From JALYUA01 sp038229875 (lineage in GTDB: Bacteria; Acidobacteriota; Thermoanaerobaculia; UBA5066; Gp7-AA6), in NCBI GenBank assembly GCA_038229875.1, contig JBBROA010000056.1:1-26461 (forward strand): a stretch of 26,461 nt of DNA, written 5' to 3'. Under the pieces are notes generated by a model. That model was not told the origin of the DNA. It saw only the letters and a program-made list of their open reading frames with translations, and ran no database searches. Position numbers and translations under genes: made by a program. Below are positions 7,719-16,010 of the stretch, in pieces (positions within the stretch are counted from its first letter, which is position 1; every line of letters starts with the position of its first letter).

Positions 7719-7797
7719 GCCCTGCTGCCCTGCGCCCTGCCGCCCTGCCGCTCGACGCACCTTGCCTGTGGCTTCCGCCCTTCGCCCTTCGCCCTTC
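7719..7797 (+). repeat. Two C-rich 7-8-bp tandem repeat blocks
   Basis: Block one has GCCCTG at 7719, 7727, 7734 and 7742 (spacing 8, 7, 8). Block two has three exact GCCCTTC heptamers at 7777, 7784 and 7791. Both lie in the leader region of the GntR gene and look non-coding. Confidence 0.8.
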
Positions 7798-7844
7798 GCC
7801 TCGCCTGCCGGCAGCCCCGACACGGTATTGTTCTGCCTCGCCAA

Positions 7845-7870
7845 ATTGTATACAGTAGTCAGTATGCAAT
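7845..7870 (+). promoter_or_regulatory. Inverted repeat over the GntR start codon, probable autoregulatory operator
   Basis: The arms ATTGTATAC (7845-7853) and GTATGCAAT (7862-7870) match in 8 of 9 positions around an 8-bp spacer. The left arm carries TTGTATACA, which fits the nGTnnACn core known for GntR-family operators. The right arm contains the ATG of the regulator itself. No Shine-Dalgarno is visible, so transcription may start at or very near the ATG. Confidence 0.6.
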
Positions 7871-8559
7871 CACTCGCACTTCCGACCCCCCTCGACCGCC
7901 CGAACATCAGCGAATCGGTCGCATCCGCGGTGCGCGAAATGATCGTCGACGGACGCCTCCCCGCCGGAGAGCGCCTGAACGAGGTGCACCTCGCGGCGCG
8001 CCTCGGAGTGAGCCGAACGCCGCTGCGCGAAGCTCTCGGGAGGCTGGTGGCGGAGGAAGCGATCACGAGCGTGCCCCGGTTCGGCTTCTTCGTCCGGCCG
8101 CTCGCGCGCGAAGAGTTTCAGCAGATTTACCCGATGCAGGCGATCCTCGACCCGGAGGCGCTGCGCCTCGCGGGGCTTCCCTCGGCGGCGAAAATGGCGC
8201 GCCTCGAAACTCTGAACCGGCAGCTCTTCCGCATGCGCGACGCGGAGAAGGCGATCTCGCTCGATGACACGTGGCACCTCGAGCTGATCGGCGACTGTCC
8301 CAATCGCGTCCTGATCGGCCTGATCGCACACTTCATGCGACGCACCCGCCGGTACGAAATGGCTTTCATGCGGGAACGGCGGCACGTCCGCGCCGCGACC
8401 GACGACCACGCCCGAATCCTGACGGCCCTTCGCGCTCGCGACCTCGAACGGGCAGCCGCGACGCTCAGGAAGAACATGCAGACCGGCATCGAGCCCGTGC
8501 TCGCGTGGCTCGACGCGCGAACCGAGACGCCTTCTGTCGCCCGGGGAGGGAAGCCATGA
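7864..8559 (+). CDS. GntR-family transcriptional regulator (FCD subfamily)
   Basis: A 231-residue repressor-type DNA-binding protein. Residues ~14-80 are the GntR winged helix: ISESVASAVREMIVDGRLPAGERLNE, then the recognition-helix signature LGVSRTPLREALGRLVAEE. Residues ~88-215 are a helical FCD ligand domain; D-x-x-x-H-type metal or ligand positions are suggested by DDTWHLELIG and the final DDHARILTALRARD. FCD regulators usually sense organic acids or sugars. The ATG at 7864 sits inside a palindromic GntR-like site, so autorepression is likely. The stop overlaps the start of the serine hydrolase (ATGA at 8556-8559), so the two are almost certainly one transcript and the hydrolase is probably under its control. 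Confidence 0.92.
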   Translation: MQSLALPTPLDRPNISESVASAVREMIVDGRLPAGERLNEVHLAARLGVSRTPLREALGRLVAEEAITSVPRFGFFVRPLAREEFQQIYPMQAILDPEALRLAGLPSAAKMARLETLNRQLFRMRDAEKAISLDDTWHLELIGDCPNRVLIGLIAHFMRRTRRYEMAFMRERRHVRAATDDHARILTALRARDLERAAATLRKNMQTGIEPVLAWLDARTETPSVARGGKP

Positions 8560-10412
8560 GATCACGCCCGAATCTCTTTCTGGCCGGACTCGCGCTGGTC
8601 GCCGCCGCCACCGGTACCCCCGCCCTGTCGACGCCGGATGGCGGCGCTGCGGCCGTCGAGCTCGCGGGACTCTGGGAAGCGAAGCAGCGGCTCGGGCCGG
8701 ACATCCGCGGTCCGCTCCGGATCGACCGGTCGGGCGGAGAATGGCGCGCGGAGATCGCCGGTCTCAGTGCTCCCGTCCGGGTGACCGGGGAAACTGTCGC
8801 GTTCGAGATGCCATCGGGAAAAGGCCAGTTCCGTGGCCGGTTCGAGCGCGGGCGCGAGCGGATCGCGGGATTCTGGACCCAGCCGAAGACGCGGCAGTTA
8901 GGGACGCGTTTCGCGTCGCCCTTGACGCTCGCCCGCTCCGGCGCCGCGGAGCGTTCCGGCAGTGGAAGCCGTGCCGGGAGCGGAACCAGCTCCGGCAGCG
9001 GGACCCTGTCCGACAGCGGGACATGGTCGGGAGAGGTCGTTCCACTGGAAGACCAGATGCGCTTCTATCTGATGATCACCGGGAGGCCCGACGGGTCCCT
9101 CGGCGCGTTCGTCCGGAACCCGGAGCGCAACGCCGGGCGGTTCCTGAATGTCGACCATGTCGAAAAAGAGAGCGAGCGCGTGCGCCTCGTGGGTAAGGGA
9201 GAGGCGGGAGGAAAGGGCGAGGTGCTCGCGGAGGGCGTCCTCCGCGACGGGACTCTTTCCATGCAGCTACGCGGTTCGACGTTCGACTTCGAGCGGGTCG
9301 CCGCGGGTCAGCCGAGCGATTTCTATCCGCGAGGCCTGCCCGCCGCGTCCTACCGGTACATGCCCCCGCCCGCGGGACCCGACGGCTGGCCGACCGGCAC
9401 TCTCGAAGAGGCGGGCATCTCCCGCGACGCGATGGAACGGTTCGTCCGGATGCTGATCGCGACGCCGATGGACTCCGTGCACGCTTCCGAGATCCACGGC
9501 GTCTTAATCGCCCGTCATGGCAAGCTCGTCCTCGAGGAGTATTTTCACGGCGAGCACCGCGACATGCCTCACGACACCCGTTCCGCTTCGAAGAGCCTCA
9601 CCTCGACCCTCGCAGGCGCGGCGATTCTTGCGGGGGTGCCGATCGCGACGTCCACTCCCGTCTACCGCGTGATGAACGGCGGCTCCTTTCCACGGGACCT
9701 CGACCCACGCAACCGAGCACTGACCGTCGAGCACCTGCTCACCATGTCCTCCGGGCTCGATTGCGACGACCGCGATCCCGACTCGCCCGGAAACGAAGAC
9801 GTGATGCAGAACCAGGAAAAGGAGCCCGACTACTACCGATACACACTCGACCTGAAGATGATCCGGGATCCCGGGCAGAAAGCCGTCTACTGCAGCGTGA
9901 ACTCGAACCTCCTCGGTGGAGTCCTGGCCCGGGCCGCGGCCCGACCACTGCCGGAGCTCTTCGGCGAGCTCGTCGCCGCACCGCTCGAGATCCGCCAATA
10001 CTTCCTGAACTTGACGCCGACCGGAGACGCGTACATGGGAGGCGGCGTCAGGTTTCTGCCGCGCGACTTCATGAAATTCGGGCAGCTCCTTTTAAACGGC
10101 GGGACCTGGAAGGGACGCCGCGTGTTGAGCGCGGAGTGGGTCCGCCGCGCCGCCTCGCCGCTCGTCGAGCTGCGCGAAATGCACTATGGATACTTCTGGT
10201 GGGTCACGGAATACCCGTACCAGGGCCGCCGCGTCCGGGCGTTTTTCGCCGGCGGAAACGGCGGCCAGGTCGTCATGGGGATCCCGGAGCTCGACCTGCT
10301 GATCGCGTTCTACGGCGGCAACTACAGCGACCCGGTGCTCTACGTCCCGCAGCAGGTGTACGTGCCGGAATGGATCCTCCCGGCGGTCGAGTCACCTCCG
10401 CCCCTGAGGTGA
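8556..10412 (+). CDS. Exported serine hydrolase of the class C beta-lactamase/esterase family
   Basis: A 618-residue protein. A signal peptide covers residues ~1-25 (NLFLAGLALVAAATGTPALS). Residues ~30-260 form a beta-rich N-terminal part, split by a Gly/Ser-rich stretch at 134-159. Residues ~285-610 form the beta-lactamase domain. The nucleophile motif is S343-A-S-K346. The second motif reads S447-V-N449 after a Tyr (VYCSVNSN) instead of the usual YxN, and the third is GGNGGQ in place of HxG/KTG. EMHYGYFWWV is typical of the family. These enzymes are mostly esterases, D-aminopeptidases or amide hydrolases rather than true beta-lactamases. Translation is coupled to the GntR regulator by a 4-bp overlap. 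Confidence 0.92.
   Translation: MRSRPNLFLAGLALVAAATGTPALSTPDGGAAAVELAGLWEAKQRLGPDIRGPLRIDRSGGEWRAEIAGLSAPVRVTGETVAFEMPSGKGQFRGRFERGRERIAGFWTQPKTRQLGTRFASPLTLARSGAAERSGSGSRAGSGTSSGSGTLSDSGTWSGEVVPLEDQMRFYLMITGRPDGSLGAFVRNPERNAGRFLNVDHVEKESERVRLVGKGEAGGKGEVLAEGVLRDGTLSMQLRGSTFDFERVAAGQPSDFYPRGLPAASYRYMPPPAGPDGWPTGTLEEAGISRDAMERFVRMLIATPMDSVHASEIHGVLIARHGKLVLEEYFHGEHRDMPHDTRSASKSLTSTLAGAAILAGVPIATSTPVYRVMNGGSFPRDLDPRNRALTVEHLLTMSSGLDCDDRDPDSPGNEDVMQNQEKEPDYYRYTLDLKMIRDPGQKAVYCSVNSNLLGGVLARAAARPLPELFGELVAAPLEIRQYFLNLTPTGDAYMGGGVRFLPRDFMKFGQLLLNGGTWKGRRVLSAEWVRRAASPLVELREMHYGYFWWVTEYPYQGRRVRAFFAGGNGGQVVMGIPELDLLIAFYGGNYSDPVLYVPQQVYVPEWILPAVESPPPLR
8955..9032 (+). repeat. In-gene Gly/Ser-coding degenerate tandem repeat
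   Basis: Degenerate repeats around CCGGCAGCGGGACC encode residues 134-159 of the hydrolase, an alternating Ser-Gly/Thr segment. It probably forms a flexible linker between two beta-rich portions of the N-terminal region. Confidence 0.75.
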
Positions 10413-10424
10413 GAGCGGCCTCCT

Positions 10425-10464
10425 CCCTCTCCCCGCGCGCTCGAGGAGCGTTGGGTTGAGGGGG
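10425..10464. repeat. REP-like intergenic palindrome, copy 2
   Basis: CCCTCTCCCCGCGCGC, then after a short loop GGGTTGAGGGGG, lies in the 131-bp gap between two convergent genes. The outer CCCTC/GAGGG and inner CCC/GGG arms pair around a two-base mismatch. It may act as a bidirectional terminator. Confidence 0.6.
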
Positions 10465-10543
10465 CCCGCAGGGCAAGTGATGCGAGGCACGATGGCAGGC
10501 TGACGACGCCGGTTCTCGTCGAGCGGCTGATCGGAGACCCCGC

Positions 10544-12988
10544 CTACTCGCTCCGCAGCGCCTCCGAGGGCTCCACCCTCGCGGCTCTCATGGCGGGGAC
10601 CGCGCTCGCGACCAGCGCGACCGCCAGGAGAACGACGGCGACGGCGGCGAATGTCGCCGGATCGCGCGGCGCGACGCCGTAGAGGAGGCCCGACATCACC
10701 CGGGTGAGAAAAAAGGCGATCAGGAGCCCCGCGCCAATGCCGGCTCCCGCCCAGGTGAGTCCGCGCCCGAGAATGAGTCGCAGCACGTTCGCGCGGGTCG
10801 CGCCGAGCGCCATGCGAATTCCGATCTCCCGACGGCGGCGGCTCACGAGATACGCCAGCACCCCCGAGACTCCGACTGCCGCGAGGACCAGGGCCAGCAC
10901 CGCGAAGATCGATAGCAGCGACGCGGTCAGGCGCGGGGTCGCGAGCGACCCTCCCACGACGGCCTGCATCGAGCGGACGTTCGCCACGGGCAGGGAGGGA
11001 TCGAGCGCCCGAATCGCCGAGCGGATCGGCGCGGCGAGAGCGAGGGGGTTGCCCTCCGTCCGCACGACGAGCGTCATCTCTCGAGGGGAGTTGCCCGTAG
11101 AAAGGGCGAACTGCGAATGCGGAGCATAAAACTTCGGCTTGATCACCGCGGTGAGTCCGTTGTGCCGCACGTCCTTCAGTACCCCGACGACTGACATCCA
11201 GGGGGCCCTCGAGTCGCCCATGCGCACGCGCTTGCCGATCGGATCGCGTCCGGGCCAGTAGCGGCGGACAAACGCTTCGTTGACGAGCACGACCGGAATG
11301 GACGTCGCGGAATCGGACCGCCGGATCGGACGCCCGAGCACCACCGTTTCACGCAGCGCCTCGATCGCGCCTTCGGAGAGGACCTGCCAGTCCGCGGCCG
11401 CGTTCCCGCCGGGCGGCGGGACGAAGCCCTCGACGCTCAAACCCCGGTCGCCGATCGGGCTCGCGAGGGGAAGGGAGCGCACCACGCCGGCGGCGCGGAC
11501 ACCCGGCAGCTGCGCCACGCGGTCGACGAGATTGCGGTACAGCGACGCGACGTTCTCCGCGTTCGGATATGCGACCGCGTCGGGTCGCAGTCGAAGAGTC
11601 AGAACGTGGTCCGGATCGAATCCGAGATCGATGTGCATCAAGGCCTCGAGGCTGCGGATCATCAGGCCCGCTCCGAGCAGCAGGACGACGGCCAGTGCCA
11701 TCTGCGAGGCGGCGAGAGTCCGCCGGAGGCGCTGGCCCGCGACCCCCGCCGACGTGTTCGGCGCGGACTCCCGAAGGGACTCGTTTAAATCCGGGCGCAG
11801 CGTGCGCAGCGCGGGCGCGAGGCCGAAAAGGAGCGTCGTCACGCCGGCGAGAAGGGCCGCGAACAAGAGTATGCGGGGCTCGATCCCGATGGGAGAGAGA
11901 GTGGGAAGCCCCGCGCTTCCGTGGGCGGCGATCAGGCGGACCCCGGCCCACGCGAGCGCGACGCCGAGAACGGCGCCGCCGGCCGCGAGGACCAGGCTCT
12001 CCGTCAGCAACTGCCGGACCAGGCGTCCCTTTCTCGCTCCGATCGCGGCGCGGATCGAGATCTCGCGCTGCCGGCCTTCCGACCGGGCGAGCAGAAGGTT
12101 GGCGACGTTGGCGCACGCCATCAGCATCAGAAAGCCGACCGCTCCGAAGACGAGGAACAAAGCGCGTCCGGCGCCGCCCCGGATCTCCTCTTCGACGGGC
12201 ACGGCGAAGGCTTCGAATCGCATCGAAACCGGATAGACGCCCTGCCGCGTCAGATTCGCGGTGACGGACTTGAGCTCGGCGGTGGCCTTCGCGGCGCTCG
12301 CGCCGGGAGCGAGACGCGCCGCTGCGTAATACCCGTGCGAGCCGTGCGACATCTCGGTCGGGTCGAGCTGCAGCGGAATCCAGAGAGACGTCGGTTCAGC
12401 CGCATCGACGGTGAAATCCGTCGGGAGGGCGAAGCCGTGCGGCATGACGCCGACGATCCGGCGGGACACTCCATCCACCCGGATAGACCGCCCGACCGCG
12501 GCAATGTCTCCGCCGTAACGCGCCTGCCAGAGCGCGTACCCGAGCACCGCGACGGGCGCGCCGCCGACGCGGTCTTCTCCAGCGCTGAACCCGCGCCCCA
12601 CAAAAGGCCGCGCGCCGAGCGTGTCGAACGTGTTCCAGGTGACGCTCCCGATGCCCAGCCGCACCGGGTCGCCCTCGTCGGTGACGTTCGCCTTGCTGGA
12701 GTCCCATGCGGCGACCGACTGGAGGCTCGGGCAGAGCCGGCGATAGTCCTCGACCTCGCCATCCGCCACCCAGGTCTTGTCGAACGCGCTCCAGCGACTC
12801 CAGATCATCACGCGCCGTTCCGGCTGGTCGTAGGGGAGCGGCGAAAGGACCACCGCCCGGATGACGGAGAAGATCGCGGTCGTCGCTCCCATTCCGAGCC
12901 CGAGCGTGACGATCGCCGCGATGGCAAAGCCGGGGGCGCGTCGTAGGCTGCGGAACGCGTATGCGACATCCTGGAAAAAAGTGTTCAT
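10544..12988 (-). CDS. MacB/FtsX-type ABC permease of the acidobacterial duplicated orphan permease (ADOP) type
   Basis: An 814-residue inner-membrane permease with two tandem MacB_PCD plus FtsX units. The N-terminal part MNTFFQDVAYAFRSLRRAPGF leads into TM1 (~20-45, GMGATTAIFSVIRAVVL), then a large periplasmic domain. A three-TM FtsX block starting near ALFLVFGAVGFLMLMACANVANLLLAR is next. The second unit begins at about QRLRRTLAASQMALAVVLLLGAG, with its own periplasmic domain and a final three-TM block ending RAARVEPSEALRSE. No ATPase gene is adjacent, which is characteristic of ADOP. Family members are proposed to act in export or envelope mechanotransmission. The ATG at 12988 was chosen because AAGGAAGG precedes it and the family begins with this conserved amphipathic stretch. 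Confidence 0.93.
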   Translation of the reverse strand: MNTFFQDVAYAFRSLRRAPGFAIAAIVTLGLGMGATTAIFSVIRAVVLSPLPYDQPERRVMIWSRWSAFDKTWVADGEVEDYRRLCPSLQSVAAWDSSKANVTDEGDPVRLGIGSVTWNTFDTLGARPFVGRGFSAGEDRVGGAPVAVLGYALWQARYGGDIAAVGRSIRVDGVSRRIVGVMPHGFALPTDFTVDAAEPTSLWIPLQLDPTEMSHGSHGYYAAARLAPGASAAKATAELKSVTANLTRQGVYPVSMRFEAFAVPVEEEIRGGAGRALFLVFGAVGFLMLMACANVANLLLARSEGRQREISIRAAIGARKGRLVRQLLTESLVLAAGGAVLGVALAWAGVRLIAAHGSAGLPTLSPIGIEPRILLFAALLAGVTTLLFGLAPALRTLRPDLNESLRESAPNTSAGVAGQRLRRTLAASQMALAVVLLLGAGLMIRSLEALMHIDLGFDPDHVLTLRLRPDAVAYPNAENVASLYRNLVDRVAQLPGVRAAGVVRSLPLASPIGDRGLSVEGFVPPPGGNAAADWQVLSEGAIEALRETVVLGRPIRRSDSATSIPVVLVNEAFVRRYWPGRDPIGKRVRMGDSRAPWMSVVGVLKDVRHNGLTAVIKPKFYAPHSQFALSTGNSPREMTLVVRTEGNPLALAAPIRSAIRALDPSLPVANVRSMQAVVGGSLATPRLTASLLSIFAVLALVLAAVGVSGVLAYLVSRRRREIGIRMALGATRANVLRLILGRGLTWAGAGIGAGLLIAFFLTRVMSGLLYGVAPRDPATFAAVAVVLLAVALVASAVPAMRAARVEPSEALRSE

Positions 12989-13175
12989 GCCGCCTTCCTT
13001 TCTGGGAACCCTGCGGGTGATACGCGAGCGCGGGGAGGAGGTTACGCCTCGTCTGACGCGAAGAAATGGCGCGGCGGTGGCGGGAGAGCGGGACGCGATG
13101 GCACGGCGGCCGCGGCCCGGAAGGGCCGGCGGAACTCTCGCGGGCAAAGGCCGTATCTTCCCGCGGAGGATCGCG

Positions 13176-14222
13176 ATGCGCCTGCACCCTTTTCAGCGAC
13201 AACGGTCCTTCGGACTTCTGGTCGGGTTTCTGCTCCTGCCCGGGCTCGCGGCGGCGGCCGCTCCTCGGCCTCCCGGAAAGATGGTCGACCTCGGCGGGCA
13301 CCGGCTGCACGTCGACTGCCGCGGCCGGGGCGCACCCACGGTGGTCGTCGAGAACGGCCTCGGAGACTTCTCCTTCGACTGGGTCCTCGTGCAGTCGAAG
13401 GTGGCCGCGCAAACGCGGATGTGTACGTACGATCGCGCCGGGTACGCATGGAGCGACCCGGGCCCCCTGCCGCGCACGTTCGATCAGCTGAACTTCGAGC
13501 TGCGCGAGGCGCTTTCGAAGCTCGGCGAGAAGCCTCCGTTCGTTCTCGTCGGGCATTCCTTCGGCGGACCGGTGATCCGCAATTTTGCGGCGCTTCACCC
13601 GTCGGAAGTCTCCGGCATGGTGCTCGTCGATTCCGTGTTCGAGAACCAGCGCGTCGCGATACAGGGCAAAGCCGTCCGGCTGCGGGACGGGGCGACCGGC
13701 AAACCGGTTCCGCCGCCCGGGCGCGACATGAAAGCGCGCGCCATGAAAGCGAAAGACGGGCCTTCGCATCCGGTCGCGGGCGAAGAGGCCGCGAGATCAG
13801 CCACCTCTTCGCTCGATCCGCTGTACCGGCGGCTCCCTCCGCGGGAGCAGGAGTACCAGGTCTGGGCACAGTCTCTTCCCGAGCTCGGTGACGCGGAATC
13901 CAGTCAGAGGGAGTGGTCGACCGAGTATTTTGCGCGCCTCTACGCCAACCCCTCGGCGGGGGCTCTCGGCGCGATCCCGCTGGCCGTCCTGAGCCGGGCC
14001 CTGGGCGGATACTCGGACAATCTCGACGTTCCCGCATCGGAGCTCGAAAGCGAGCGGCTCGCCGGACAGGCCGGACTCGCCCGGCTGTCCAGCCGCGGCC
14101 GGCAGATCATCCTGCCGTGCGGACACAACATGGAGCTCGAGGCGCCGGACGAGGTCGCGACCGAGATCCTCCGGGTGGTCGACGAGGTGCGGAAGACATC
14201 GGGCGATTCACGCAGCCGCTGA
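13176..14222 (+). CDS. Exported alpha/beta hydrolase
   Basis: A 348-residue hydrolase with a signal peptide (residues ~1-28, ending near AAAAA). The nucleophile elbow is GHSFGG with S128, inside FVLVGHSFGGPVIRNFAALHP. The oxyanion-side strand is VVVENGLGDFSFDW. The catalytic His is H317 in CGHNMELEAPDEVATEIL, and a candidate acid lies between them. The fold and order suit an esterase or a broad alpha/beta hydrolase; the substrate cannot be named. GGAGGA sits 5 bases before the ATG. It is divergent from the ADOP permease (187-bp gap). The next gene follows in the same direction by 69 bp. Confidence 0.9.
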   Translation: MRLHPFQRQRSFGLLVGFLLLPGLAAAAAPRPPGKMVDLGGHRLHVDCRGRGAPTVVVENGLGDFSFDWVLVQSKVAAQTRMCTYDRAGYAWSDPGPLPRTFDQLNFELREALSKLGEKPPFVLVGHSFGGPVIRNFAALHPSEVSGMVLVDSVFENQRVAIQGKAVRLRDGATGKPVPPPGRDMKARAMKAKDGPSHPVAGEEAARSATSSLDPLYRRLPPREQEYQVWAQSLPELGDAESSQREWSTEYFARLYANPSAGALGAIPLAVLSRALGGYSDNLDVPASELESERLAGQAGLARLSSRGRQIILPCGHNMELEAPDEVATEILRVVDEVRKTSGDSRSR

Positions 14223-14291
14223 GAGAGGGCCGTTCTCGAAGGCTCGAACCGGGTCGAGACGAAGCGCCGGGTTCGTGGGAACATCTCCCGG

Positions 14292-15134
14292 ATGACGGAC
14301 GCGCAGAGAGCGAAGGCGGCGAGGCTCCTCGAGCTTCATCGGCCCGGGCGGCCTCTCGTTCTCGTCAACGCCTGGGATGCGGCGAGCGCCCGGATCGTCG
14401 AAGACTCGGGGCTTCCCGCGGTCGCCACGTCGAGCGCCGGAATCGCGTTCGCGTATGGCTACCCGGACGGGCAGAAGATTCCCGTGGACCTGATGATCGA
14501 AGCGGTCGGCCGGATCTGCCGGGCCGTCTCGGTCCCCGTCACAGCGGACCTCGAGGCGGGATACGGCGCCTCGTCCGACGGGGTCGGCCGCGCGGCCGCC
14601 GGAGCGTTCGCGGCGGGTGCTGTCGGGCTGAACCTGGAGGATGGGACCGGGGTGCCGGAGCGCCCGCTCGAGAATCCCGACGTGATGTGCGAAAAAATTC
14701 ACGCGATCCGGGATGCGGGCACCGCGGCCGGCGTCCCGGCGGTCATCAACGCGCGGACCGACGTCTACCTCGACCAGGTGGGGCCGCCGGAGGGGCGATT
14801 CGCCGAGGCGATGCGGAGAGGCAGGATTTACCGCGAGGCAGGCGCGGACTGCATCTTCGTTCCGGGCGTCACGGAGAAAACGGTCATCGAGGCGCTCGTC
14901 GCGGAGCTCGCCTGCCCGGTCAACGTCCTTGCGGTCGCCGGGAGCCCCTCGGTCGCCGAGCTCTCGAAGGCGGGCGTCGCCCGGATCTCCCTCGGTTCGG
15001 GCCCGATGCGCGCGGCGCTGACGCTCCTGCAGCAAATGATCCGGGAGGTTTCGACGCAAGGAACCTTCCGGGAGCTCGAGGGGATCATTTCGCACGCGAG
15101 CTTCAACGAGACACTTCGCCGGCGTCTGCCATAG
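14292..15134 (+). CDS. Isocitrate lyase/PEP mutase family protein
   Basis: A 280-residue cytosolic TIM-barrel enzyme of the phosphoenolpyruvate mutase/2-methylisocitrate lyase superfamily. Seen: LVNAWDAASARIVEDSG, the metal-binding VTADLEAGYG strand, GLNLEDG (metal contact), VINARTDVYL and the late ADCIFVPGV strand. The K-K-C-G-H loop motif of true isocitrate/methylisocitrate lyases is absent; its place reads INARTD directly after a shorter loop. It is therefore more likely a carboxyvinyl-phosphonate mutase-like or oxaloacetate-hydrolase-like member with unknown substrate. The weak start context is ATG after CATCTCCCGG, without a clear Shine-Dalgarno. It is followed at 47 bp by the cupin gene. 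Confidence 0.87.
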   Translation: MTDAQRAKAARLLELHRPGRPLVLVNAWDAASARIVEDSGLPAVATSSAGIAFAYGYPDGQKIPVDLMIEAVGRICRAVSVPVTADLEAGYGASSDGVGRAAAGAFAAGAVGLNLEDGTGVPERPLENPDVMCEKIHAIRDAGTAAGVPAVINARTDVYLDQVGPPEGRFAEAMRRGRIYREAGADCIFVPGVTEKTVIEALVAELACPVNVLAVAGSPSVAELSKAGVARISLGSGPMRAALTLLQQMIREVSTQGTFRELEGIISHASFNETLRRRLP

Positions 15135-15181
15135 CATCCAGCCTTACCGGCAATTCCGCCGCCACCACGACAGGAGTCCCC

Positions 15182-15688
15182 ATGAGAAAGCTTCCCGCTC
15201 TCGCGCTCGCGTTCACACTCGCCGCCGGGGTCGCCGCCGGTCAGCAGAACTCGGCGAAGCCGAATCCGGCCGCCGCCATGAAGCCGACGCACCCGATCAT
15301 GAATTCCGCGGACATCACCTGGGGCGATCAGCCTCCCGGCTTGCCGCCGGGCGCAAAGATGGCTCTTCTCGATGGCGATCCCTCGAAGCCAGGGCTGTTC
15401 ACCGTACGGATGAAGGCCCCGGACGGATACACGATCCCCGCGCACTGGCACCCGACCTCCGAGTCCCTGACCGTCATCTCCGGGACCTTCAATCTTCAAA
15501 CGGGCGACGGTGCAAACCTGGGGCCGGCGGCCGCGTTGAAAGCCGGCGGCTTCGCCTCGATGCCCCCGAATATGCGCCACAAGGTGGTCTGCCAGGGAGA
15601 GACCGAAGTACAGATCACCGCAATGGGGCCGTTTCAGATCACGTACGTGAACCCGGCGGACGACCCGCGTAAGCCGCTGAGCAAGTAA
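15182..15688 (+). CDS. Exported single-domain cupin protein
   Basis: A 168-residue protein with a signal peptide (residues ~1-20, MRKLPALALAFTLAAGVAAG). The beta-barrel has the cupin metal set H88-x-H90-x3-E94 (IPAHWHPTSE) and H133 in MPPNMRHKV, so a single metal ion is probably bound in the periplasm. Such cupins include dioxygenases, isomerases and simple binding proteins; no function can be chosen. AGGAG lies 5 bases before the ATG. It runs in the same direction as the PEP mutase gene and could share its transcript. Confidence 0.87.
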   Translation: MRKLPALALAFTLAAGVAAGQQNSAKPNPAAAMKPTHPIMNSADITWGDQPPGLPPGAKMALLDGDPSKPGLFTVRMKAPDGYTIPAHWHPTSESLTVISGTFNLQTGDGANLGPAAALKAGGFASMPPNMRHKVVCQGETEVQITAMGPFQITYVNPADDPRKPLSK

Positions 15689-15791
15689 AGCAGACGGCCC
15701 GCACGAAATCAGGGGCTCGTCTCATCGACCCTCCGGGCATCGATCTCTGACTCGAGGCTCGTCAGTCTCGAGGTTCCGCCCCGCACCCCAG

Positions 15792-15823
15792 CCCTCTCCC
15801 CGGCGCGCGGGGAGGGGAGAGGG
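15792..15823. repeat. REP-like intergenic palindrome, copy 3 (best preserved)
   Basis: CCCTCTCCCC (15792-15801) pairs perfectly with GGGGAGAGGG (15814-15823). The loop contains GGCGCGC. The flank CACCCCAG precedes it. Confidence 0.85.
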
Positions 15824-15973
15824 AGCGGAGCTGCGCTCAGGCCGAAAGGATGGTGACGCTCGCCCCGTCCCATAGCGACCGGAGGCGACGTTGAACGAGG
15901 CTCCGCTGAAGCGGAGGTGGAGGCAGGCTTGTTTGGCGGGATCTGAGTCTGTTTATACATACGAAGCGGAGAG

Positions 15974-16010
15974 ACCCGGCGTTTCATTTTCGCCGTCGGG
16001 TATTTTTCTT
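15974..16010 (+). terminator. Candidate Rho-independent terminator
   Basis: ACCCGGCG (15974-15981) pairs with CGTCGGGT (15994-16001) over 8 positions, one of them G-U, with a 12-nt loop. TATTTTTCTT follows. It is more than 280 bp after the cupin stop and about 140 bp before the next gene, so it might end a short unannotated RNA or the cupin transcript. Confidence 0.5.

Noticed and set aside
8556..10412. Antibiotic-resistance beta-lactamase
   Set aside because: The second and third motifs depart from true class C enzymes, and the family is mainly esterases and peptidases.
13913..15181. N-terminal extension of the cupin frame back to 13913
   Set aside because: The extension shadows the hydrolase and PEP mutase genes. 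The cupin has its own signal peptide and AGGAG at the ATG at 15182.
15913..15940. Second sigma-54 promoter (TGGAGGC-AGGC-TTGTT)
   Set aside because: The -12 GC is GT and the -24 box matches poorly beyond TGG.
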